Origin: Ganoderma boninense
Lineage: Eukaryota; Basidiomycota; Agaricomycetes; Polyporales; Polyporaceae
Direction: 5' to 3'
DNA length: 64,000 nucleotides
Assembly (NCBI GenBank): GCA_002900995.3
Contig: CM035308.1
Coordinates: 2,170,001-2,234,000, forward strand
Of this stretch, positions 56,572-64,000 are shown piece after piece. A program made the translations under genes and the position numbers. The notes under the pieces were generated by a model. That model searched no databases and was not told where the DNA came from. It saw only the letters and a list, made by a program, of their open reading frames with translations. Position 1 is the first letter of the stretch; each line of letters begins with the position of its first letter.

Positions 56572-58452
56572 CCTACTCGCCCCACAGCATCCCCATTTGC
56601 CTCGCCAACTCCCACATCGTCTACTCTGCGGGTATGGGCTCTGTGGTGTTCCAGCCGGCTGAGATGGACGGAGTTTTGCCCCCTGCCATCGTCCTGCATG
56701 ATGTCCTCCATGTCCCTGCCCTGGCCAGCAACCTCCTGTCAATTTTCCACCTCACCCGGGAGAAGGGCTACTCCGTTGAGCTCTCTGCGTCGTCTGTGCT
56801 GTTCTACCACCAGGGGCAGCTGCGCTTCAAGGCCCAGGTCAACGAGCACAACGTCGGCTACCTCCTCGGCCACACCCTGTCCCAGTCCAAGTCTGCCATG
56901 TCCGCCTCTACCACCTGCGACGAGGACCTTGCCCTGTGGCACCAGCGCTGCTCCCATGTCAATCTCGACGATCTGCGCTCTGTGGTGAACAAGGAGCTTG
57001 TCAAGGGTCTCACCATCCGCTCCAAGCGTGCCCCCAGTGCCATCTGCGAGCCCTGCCTGGCTGGCAAGCTCAACCGCCACTCCATCCCTCGCTTCGCCTC
57101 CAGACGGTTCGTGCGGCTCGCCCTGGTGCACACAGACCTCAAGGGCAAGCTCGCTGTGCCCACACCCGAGGGCTACCTGTACTGGATGGTGTTTGTCGAC
57201 GATGCGACACGTTTCTGGGCCCTGGCCTACCTCAAGCGCAAGAGCGATGCATTTGCAGCCTTCAAGGCGTACAAGGCCTACGCTGAGAACTGCCTGGGGC
57301 TGCGCATCAAGGCCACACGGGACGACAAGGGCGGCGAGTACATGGGCCAGGAGTTCATTGACTTCTGCGCTGAGCACGGCATCCACAGGCAGCACACAGA
57401 GCCAGATGAGCCCCACCAGAACGGCGTAGCAGAGCGAGCAAACAGGACGACGTCTGAGGGTGCCACTGCCCTGCTTGCCCTTCGTTCTGGTGCCATGCTG
57501 TCTCCACCTTTGTCCACACGCGCAACCGCATGCCCACCTCTGCGCTCGACGGCGGCATTCCCTACACAGCTTGGAAGGGCGATGGGCGCAAGCCTGATGT
57601 GTCCTATTTCCGCGTTTTTGGCTGCCTCGCCTATGTGCTCATCCGCAAGAAGGACCGCAAGGTGCTGCAGCCCCACACGCGCAAGTGCATCTTCATTGGC
57701 TACCCGGATGGCACCAAGGCCTGGCGGTTCTGGGACCCTGCAGCGAAGAAGGTGATCGTCTCGTCGCATGCTGTGTTTGACGAGCAGTGCTTCCCCGGCA
57801 ACTCGCCCTTCATCAATGTGTTTGGCCTGCCCCTCGACGATGTGGACGTCCCTGGGGACGCTGACGATGCAGCACCACCAGACGGCGGTGTGCCAGGAGT
57901 GCCAGAGCTGCATGATCAGGGGAGAGATGACGACTATGATGATCCTGCACCTCCAGCTCCTCCTGCGCCTCCTGCACCTCCTGCACCACACCCTGCGCCT
58001 CCACCACCTCGCCAGCCATCTCCAGCTCGATCGCCTTCACCACTAGACTCTCCACCACCGGCACAACGTCCTGCACAACTCCCTGCTCGCTCGCCATCAC
58101 CCCTGGCTCACTCACCACCACCCCCTGCTCGCTCACCAACGCCTCCACCTGCTCGGCCACCTCCTGCACCAGTTGCTCGCCCTGTCGCTCCATCTGCACA
58201 CCAGCAAGCACAAAACCCAGGTTTCAGGCCCTATCCAGCTCTTGCTCGCAAGCAGCTCCCCTCGCGTGCCTCTCGCCCTCAAGGCTCCCTCAATGAGCGT
58301 GCCCTTGAACGCCAGAACCTCGTTCCTCAGCGCCTTCGCATTCGCTCTGTGTCCCCTGCTCCTGCTCCTGCTCCTGCTCCGTCTCCTCAGCCTGAACGCT
58401 CCTCGTCGCCCGATCCACTCATTGAGGCTCCAGTCGATGCACCAGCTGCTCC
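56572..58452 (+). pseudogene. Copia copy C2, truncated integrase part
   Basis: Starts at the same 5' deletion junction as C1 and shares the 16-bp deletion before SGAMLSPPL, so C1 and C2 derive from one defective copy. The frame is open from about 56634 to that deletion and again from 57530 through the Pro-rich linker. At GCTCC (58448-58452), shortly after SSSPDPLIEAPVDAPAA, the sequence switches into the next LTR. RT and RNase H are missing. Confidence 0.85.
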
Positions 58453-58879
58453 TGTTGAAGTCGGTGCTGTAGCGCCCGCAGTTTTGATCGCACCAAGTCC
58501 GCGATCGCACCGTACGTACATCGCAGTGTCCCCTACCTGGGGTATTTTTCGTTTCATTACAGTAGCACATCCCATAGAGATACAACATCGCCTTCATTAG
58601 AGACTCCCACTAGCTTAGATCTGCATCCTGCTCTACTTTACACTGTACAGTCCGCAATTCTCACTCCCTGGGCGCCATAACGGCGCCAGTAGCACAGCGT
58701 TACATACTCTACCTAGCACGTGCTCCATGAGCTGTATCGACGCCTCTGTCAGGCTCTGTTGTCCTTAGACTTTACAGAGCTTGACACAGGTGAGTAGCAT
58801 ATCTTAGTTTCCTGCAATACAGACTTTACAGAGCTTGACACAGGCCATTGTGACGTCCTGAGGGCCACTGCAGCTAACA
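58453..58879 (+). mobile_element. Copia LTR 4, 5' LTR of copy C3
   Basis: 427 bp with the same TGTTG and CAACA-type ends (AACA). It carries several substitutions absent from the other LTRs (TCGGTGCTG, GCAGTTTTG, CATCGCAGTG), so it is the most diverged LTR of the array. Confidence 0.9.
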
Positions 58880-58893
58880 GGTTATGAGCCCTG
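58880..58893 (+). promoter_or_regulatory. Copia primer-binding site, initiator tRNA-Met internal match
   Basis: GGTTATGAGCCCTG follows the LTR with no spacer. It is the reverse complement of CAGGGCTCATAACC, the anticodon stem-loop region of fungal initiator tRNA-Met as I remember it, not of the tRNA 3' end. Drosophila copia is known to use an initiator tRNA-Met fragment in this way. Confidence 0.65.
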
Positions 58894-59127
58894 TGCTCTG
58901 AACACCTCAGGACTCCAAATTTCGCTTGTCTATTCGCTCTCTGGCCTCACCCAGCCCCCACTCCTCTCCTGCTCCCTCTGCTTGACGCATCTGCTCGCTC
59001 TGGCACTGGTTCCTCCTCTCTTCGCTCCAGGACGCAGTTTTCGTCCCCTCACCTCCTCGTTTTGCCAGCGCGTCGCGCGCCACGTCATAGCCCAGGCCCC
59101 TCGTTGCCACGTTGCCGCATCGTGCCC

Positions 59128-62100
59128 ATGGATCCCAGTATGTCATTCATGCCTCCCTACTCCTTCTGTGCCACCCCCATCCTTTCCAAGCCCCAGTGCT
59201 TTGCCCAGTGCACTGCCAGCAAGAGGGCACCCCCTCAGGCCTCCCAGGTTGTCCCCCAGCTCTCCCACATGTGCCAACGCAGGGATACGGCTTTTGGGCC
59301 CACCTGCTTGTCATCTCATGCCGTGAGGCCAGATGACACCCCCCAGCACACTGCTGGGGTGGCCATGGTCGACCTTCGCTGTCCCTCTGCCCTCCAGGTG
59401 TCCCCAGACCGCTCCTCCTCGCTCTCTAGCCCTGCTGCGACCATGTGGAACACAGACACGGGTGCCTCGGCCCACATGACCCCCCACAGGCACTGGTTTC
59501 GCTCATACTCGCCCCACAGCATCCCCATTCGCCTTGCCAACTCCCACATCGTCTACTCTGCGGGTATGGGCTCTGTGGTGTTCCAGCCGGCTGAGATGGA
59601 CGGAGTTTTGCCCCCTGCCATCGTCCTGCATGATGTCCTCCATGTCCCTGCCCTGGCCAGCAACCTCCTGTCAATTTTCCACCTCACCCGGGAGAAGGGC
59701 TACTCCGTTGAGCTCTCTGCGTCGTCTGTGCTGTTCTACCACCAGGGGCAGCTGCGCTTCAAGGCCCAGGTCAACGAGCACAACGTCGGCTACCTCCTCG
59801 GCCACACCCTGTCCCAGTCCAAGTCTGCCATGTCCGCCTCTACCACCTGCGACGAGGACCTTGCCCTGTGGCACCAGCGCTGCTCCCATGTCAATCTCGA
59901 CGATCTGCGCTCTGTGGTGAACAAGGAGCTTGTCAAGGGTCTCACCATCCGCTCCAAGCGTGCCCCCAGTGCCATCTGCGAGCCCTGCCTGGCTGGCAAG
60001 CTCAACCGCCACTCCATCCCTCGCTTCGCCTCCAGACGGTTCGTGCGGCTTGCCCTGGTGCACACAGACCTCAAGGGCAAGCTCGCTGTGCCCACACCCG
60101 AGGGCTACCTGTACTGGATGGTGTTTGTCGACGATGCGACACGTTTCTGGGCCCTGGCCTACCTCAAGCGCAAGAGCGACGCATTTGCAGCCTTCAAGGC
60201 GTACAAGGCCTACGCTGAGAACTGCCTGGGGCTGCGCATCAAGGCCACACGGGACGACAAGGGCGGCGAGTACATGGGCCAGGAGTTCATCGACTTCTGC
60301 ACTGAGCACGGCATCCACAGGCAGCACACTGAGCCGGACGAGCCCCACCAGAACGGCGTTGCAGAGCGAGCCAACAGGACGACGTCTGAGGGTGCCACTG
60401 CCCTGCTTGCCCAGTCCAAGCTGCCTCCTTCATTCTGGTGCCATGCTGTCTCCACCTTTGTCCACACGCGCAACCGCATGCCCACCTCTGCGCTCGACGG
60501 CGGCATTCCCTACACAGCCTGGAAGGGCGACGGGCGCAAGCCTGATGTGTCCTACTTCCGCGTTTTTGGCTGCCTGGCCTATGTGCTCATCCGCAAGAAG
60601 GACCGCAAGGCACTGCAGCCCCACACGCGCAAGTGCATCTTCATTGGCTACCCGGATGGCACCAAGGCCTGGCGGTTCTGGGACCCTGCAGCGAAGAAGG
60701 TGATCGTCTCGTCGCATGCTGTGTTTGACGAGCAGTGCTTCCCCGGCAACTCGCCCTTCATCAATGTGTTTGGCCTGCCCCTCGACGATGTGGACGTCCC
60801 TGGGGACGCTGACGATGCAGCACCACCAGACGGCGGTGTGCCAGGAGTGCCAGAGCTGCATGATCAGGGGAGAGATGACGACTATGATGATCCTGCACCT
60901 CCTGCGCCTCCAGCTCCTCCAGCTCCTCCTGCGCCTCCTGCACCTCCTGCACCACACCCTGCGCCTCCACCACCTCGCCAGCCATCTCCAGCTCGATCGC
61001 CTTCACCACTAGACTCTCCACCACCGGCACAACGTCCTGCACAACCTCCTGCGCCACCTGCGCAACTCCCTGCTCGCTCACCAACACCTCCACCTGCTCG
61101 GCCACCTCCTCCACCAGTTGCACGCCCCGTCGCTCCATCTGCGCACCAGCAAGCACAAAACCCAGGTTTCAGGCCCTATCCAGCTCTCGCTCGCAAGCAG
61201 CTCCCCTCGCGTGCCTCTCGCCCCCAAGGCTCACTCAATGAGCGTGCCCTTGAACGCCAGAACCTTGTTCCTCAGCGCCTTCGCATTCGCTCAGTGTCCC
61301 CTGCTCCTGCTCCGTCTCCTCAGCCTGCACGCTCCTCGTCGCCCGATCCACTCATTGAGGCTCCAGTCGATGCACCAGCTGCTCCTGGCCTCAATCGAGC
61401 ATTCCCCAACCGTCCACGCTCTCCCCCGCCGAGTCCCACATCCTCAGACGACGAGCTTGACCTCATAGGTCGAGGGGACAGCAGCGATGAGGACGCACTC
61501 CATGCGATGCTGGCAGGCCTCGATGACGTCTACTCTGACCCCCTGGTTGACTACCTGTCCTACGACGATGCCCTGGACGTCGCATTCGAGTCAGTGGTTG
61601 AGCAGGCGTCGAAGGCCAGCCAGGAGCACTTTGGGGAGCCCACGTCGATGTCTGAGGTCATGGCACTCGAGCCTGAGGAGCGCAACAAGTGGCTCAAGGC
61701 AGCGCAGGAAGAGCTGCAGTCCCTCGTCGAGAATGGCACCTTTGAGCTTGTCCTCCTGCCCCCTGGTCGCAAGGCCATTGGCTCCCGCTGGGTATTCCGG
61801 GTCAAGCGCAATGCAGACGGCTCTATCGAACGCTACAAGGGCAGACTGGTGGCCAAGGGCTTCTCACAGCGCCCTGGCTTCGAGTACAACGAGACCTTCG
61901 CTCCTACGCCCAAGTGGGCCTCCATCCGCGCCATCCTCGCCATTGCTGCCCTCGAGGACCTTGAGCTCGAGTCGGTCGACATCTCCTCTGCCTACCTCAA
62001 CGGCGAACTCAAGGAGGAGGTCTACATGCGCCAGCCAGATGGTTTCGAGGAGAAGACTCCGCAGTGGGTGTGGCGCCTTCGCAAGGCCCTCTATGGCCTC

Positions 62101-63201
62101 AAGCAGGCTGGCCGCTGCTGGCACGAGAAGCTCGACGAGGTGCTCAGCAAGCTGGGCTTTGAACGCCTCACCTGTGAGCACAGTGTCTGGGTGTACCTGC
62201 GCGATGGTGTGCGCCTCATTATTCCTGTCTTTGTCGACGACATCACCATTGCAGGCAAGGACAAGGCAGCAATCCAGCTAGTCAAGGACGACCTGCGCAA
62301 GCACTTCAAGCTGCGAGACCTGGGCCCCACGTCGTGGCTCTTGGGTGTGCAGATTGAGCGCAACCGCTCGCAGCGTTCCCTGTCCATCTCGCAGCGCCAG
62401 TACTCCCTGGACATCCTCGAGCGATACGGCTTCTCCAACTGCGACCCAGTCAGCACTCCCATAGACCCTGGCCTCCGCCTCAGTGCAGACATGGCCCCCA
62501 CGTCGCCAGCAGACATCCGTGCGATGCAGGACATCCCTTACAGCCAGGCCGTCGGTTCGCTCTTCTATCTTGCAGTGGCCACACGCCCAGACATTGCTCG
62601 CACTGTGGGCAACCTCGCACGCTTCTCACAGCACCCTGGCATGGCACACTGGAAGGCAGTCAAGCACCTCTTCCGCTACATCAAAGGCACCCTCGACTAC
62701 AAGCTCACCTATGCTCCCTCGCCAGAGTCAGAGCTGTTCACCTCCTACACCGACGCAGACCACGCTGGCTGCCCTGACACTGGTCGCTCCACCTCTGGCT
62801 ATGTGATCAAGATGGGCACTGGGGCCATCTCCTGGTCGAGTCGTCTTCAGTCCCTCGTTGCTCTGTCCACCACAGAGGCCGAATTCATCGCTGCAGTCTC
62901 GTGTGGGCAGGAGATGCTCTGGCTGCGAAATCTGCTCACTGAGTTTGGCTACAACCTCTCCTCTGCCTCCCGCATGCGCATCGACAACCTCTCTGCACTC
63001 TCTGTGGCAAAGAACCCAGAGCACCATGGGCAGATGAAGCACCTCGACCTGCGCTTCTACTGGCTGCGGGATGAGGTGGCTAAGGGGCGCATTGAGGTGG
63101 TGCACCTGCGCACGTCGCACATGCCTGCTGACATCCTGACCAAGTCACTGCCCAAGCCCAAAGTGCTTGAGATGGTGAAGATGCTGGGATTGGAGACTTG
63201 A
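59128..63201 (+). CDS. Copia copy C3 polyprotein (protease-integrase-RT-RNaseH)
   Basis: 1357 codons from ATG 59128. Upstream in-frame sequence to 59062 has no ATG. Residues 1-105 show no gag capsid domain or CCHC knuckle. Protease at about residue 108 (MWNTDTGASAHMT); integrase zinc finger (LWHQRCSHV…ICEPCLAGK); DDE residues in HTDLKGKL, TRDDKGGEYM and NGVAERANRT; a Pro-rich linker of PAPP repeats at about residues 590-700; RT (RLVAKGFSQRPGFEYNETF, FVDDITIAGKD); RNase H ([38 protein letters not shown]). This order with integrase before RT defines Ty1/copia. The copy has both LTRs and a primer site and is the only unbroken pol of the array. Without gag it would need capsid from another copy. 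Confidence 0.93.
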   Translation: MDPSMSFMPPYSFCATPILSKPQCFAQCTASKRAPPQASQVVPQLSHMCQRRDTAFGPTCLSSHAVRPDDTPQHTAGVAMVDLRCPSALQVSPDRSSSLSSPAATMWNTDTGASAHMTPHRHWFRSYSPHSIPIRLANSHIVYSAGMGSVVFQPAEMDGVLPPAIVLHDVLHVPALASNLLSIFHLTREKGYSVELSASSVLFYHQGQLRFKAQVNEHNVGYLLGHTLSQSKSAMSASTTCDEDLALWHQRCSHVNLDDLRSVVNKELVKGLTIRSKRAPSAICEPCLAGKLNRHSIPRFASRRFVRLALVHTDLKGKLAVPTPEGYLYWMVFVDDATRFWALAYLKRKSDAFAAFKAYKAYAENCLGLRIKATRDDKGGEYMGQEFIDFCTEHGIHRQHTEPDEPHQNGVAERANRTTSEGATALLAQSKLPPSFWCHAVSTFVHTRNRMPTSALDGGIPYTAWKGDGRKPDVSYFRVFGCLAYVLIRKKDRKALQPHTRKCIFIGYPDGTKAWRFWDPAAKKVIVSSHAVFDEQCFPGNSPFINVFGLPLDDVDVPGDADDAAPPDGGVPGVPELHDQGRDDDYDDPAPPAPPAPPAPPAPPAPPAPHPAPPPPRQPSPARSPSPLDSPPPAQRPAQPPAPPAQLPARSPTPPPARPPPPPVARPVAPSAHQQAQNPGFRPYPALARKQLPSRASRPQGSLNERALERQNLVPQRLRIRSVSPAPAPSPQPARSSSPDPLIEAPVDAPAAPGLNRAFPNRPRSPPPSPTSSDDELDLIGRGDSSDEDALHAMLAGLDDVYSDPLVDYLSYDDALDVAFESVVEQASKASQEHFGEPTSMSEVMALEPEERNKWLKAAQEELQSLVENGTFELVLLPPGRKAIGSRWVFRVKRNADGSIERYKGRLVAKGFSQRPGFEYNETFAPTPKWASIRAILAIAALEDLELESVDISSAYLNGELKEEVYMRQPDGFEEKTPQWVWRLRKALYGLKQAGRCWHEKLDEVLSKLGFERLTCEHSVWVYLRDGVRLIIPVFVDDITIAGKDKAAIQLVKDDLRKHFKLRDLGPTSWLLGVQIERNRSQRSLSISQRQYSLDILERYGFSNCDPVSTPIDPGLRLSADMAPTSPADIRAMQDIPYSQAVGSLFYLAVATRPDIARTVGNLARFSQHPGMAHWKAVKHLFRYIKGTLDYKLTYAPSPESELFTSYTDADHAGCPDTGRSTSGYVIKMGTGAISWSSRLQSLVALSTTEAEFIAAVSCGQEMLWLRNLLTEFGYNLSSASRMRIDNLSALSVAKNPEHHGQMKHLDLRFYWLRDEVAKGRIEVVHLRTSHMPADILTKSLPKPKVLEMVKMLGLET

Positions 63202-63202
63202 G

Positions 63203-63216
63203 CGATCAGGGGAGAG
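63203..63216 (+). promoter_or_regulatory. Copia polypurine tract
   Basis: GATCAGGGGAGAG lies between the stop codon and the 3' LTR and is the expected plus-strand primer site. The same tract precedes the LTR at 54422, and a one-G-shorter version precedes 56146. Confidence 0.75.
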
Positions 63217-63642
63217 TGTTGAAGTCGGCGCTGTAGCGCCCGCAGTATTGATCGCACCAAGTCCACGATCGCACCGTACGTACATTGCATTGTCCCCTAC
63301 CTGGGGTATTTTTCGTTTCGTTAGCATAGGACATCTCATAGAGTTACAACATCGTCTTCATTAGAGGCTCCAACTAGCTTAGATCTGCATCCTGCTCTAC
63401 TTTACACTGTACAGTCCGCAATTCTCGCTCCCTGGGCGCCATAACGGCGCCAGTAGCACAGCGTTACATACTCTACCTAGCACGTGCTCCATGGGCTGTA
63501 TCGACGCCTCTGTCAGGCTCTGTGTCCTTAGACTTTACAGAGCTTGACACAGGTGAGTAGCATATCTTAGTTTCCTGCAATACAGACTTTACAGAGCTTG
63601 ACACAGGCCATTGTGACGTCCTGAGGGCCACTGCAGCCAACA
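63217..63642 (+). mobile_element. Copia LTR 5, right boundary of the array
   Basis: 426 bp, much closer to LTRs 1 and 3 than to LTR 4. It is followed by CGCAC (63643-63647), the second half of the target duplication, and then by the rest of the interrupted hAT codon. Confidence 0.92.
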
Positions 63643-63647
63643 CGCAC

Positions 63648-64000
63648 TCGCGCGGATGGCGCTTGACTTCCTTTCTATCCCAGGTAAGTTTTGCATCTTC
63701 GCTCTTTGGCATGCACATTACTCACCCAACATTTTCAAGCAACCTCCGTGGACGCTGAGCATGCCTTCTCACGCGGACGCCTCATGGTCAACCGGCTGTG
63801 CACCTCCCTCAGCGAGAAGTCTGTGCGTGCGGGAACAGTGCTCTCATCGTGGGCACGGATTCCGGGGCTCGTACCGGAGGAGAAAATGGTAGCGTACCTT
63901 GCTGATAAGCGCGGTGCACGCGCGCGGGCAGCTGCAGAGCAGGCCGAGGTCGAGGCGGATGCTGAGGTTGTGAGCGAGTTTGATGTGCCTGACGACACCG
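63648..64000 (+). pseudogene. hAT transposase, C-terminal dimerisation domain
   Basis: Continues the exon cut at 50261: …EDRAL-ARMALDFLSIP, a 56-bp intron (63684-63739), then ATSVDAEHAFSRGRLMVNRL, SLSEKSVRAGTVLSSWARI and an acidic, Ala-rich tail that runs out of the window. This is the hAT C-terminal dimerisation motif. The exact join across the copia array, using one CGCAC, restores the reading frame, which proves the order of events. Confidence 0.88.

Overview
The window looks like nuclear DNA of a filamentous basidiomycete, probably an Agaricomycete. Host genes carry many short GT-AG introns (about 47-105 bp), and the repeats belong to chromodomain Ty3 elements, Ty1/copia, hAT, PIF/Harbinger and a RecQ-helicase/DUF6589-type element. 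I inferred this from gene structure and remembered family resemblance. No database search was possible.

Layout. 1-9232 is an ordinary gene-rich stretch with three host genes: a METTL25/RRNAD1-like methyltransferase (+), a RING-H2 ubiquitin ligase (-) with a possible N-myristoylation start, and a serine/proline-rich fungal protein (+). The last two diverge from a shared 0.7-kb promoter region. From about 9.3 kb to the end the window is almost solid transposon. The only candidate host gene there is an unrecognised 332-aa three-exon gene at 44.5-45.6 kb.

10.4-34.4 kb is a nested retrotransposon stack. An old minus-strand Ty3/chromovirus (A0) was split by a second Ty3 family (B, LTRs 11132-11597 and 32947-33385, near-matching 5-bp target duplication). 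B was split by a plus-strand A-family element (A2), which holds an A1 copy with a nearly open pol and a later 3.3-kb AT-rich insertion with tRNA-like SINE heads. A TA-flanked MITE sits in B and a hAT-type MITE sits in A0.

34.6-37.6 kb is a complete PIF/Harbinger element: TIRs, TAA duplication, DDE transposase plus opposite-strand Myb/SANT-like gene, both carrying stop codons. 37.6-44.2 kb is a 6.56-kb element with roughly 80-bp terminal inverted repeats and a 5-bp duplication. It carries a decayed RecQ-like helicase and, on the other strand, a decayed DUF6589-like protein. I cannot assign it to a named DNA-transposon superfamily, and it is the main candidate novelty.

47.2-64.0 kb is a multi-exon hAT transposase gene split inside one codon by a 13.4-kb tandem array of Ty1/copia copies (five LTRs, one incomplete, and an assembly gap). 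One 5-bp duplication (CGCAC) brackets the whole array. Only the last copia copy has a complete protease-integrase-RT-RNase H frame, and it lacks a recognisable gag. Most older elements are broken by CGA-to-TGA and TGG-to-TAG stops, consistent with cytosine deamination or RIP-like decay.
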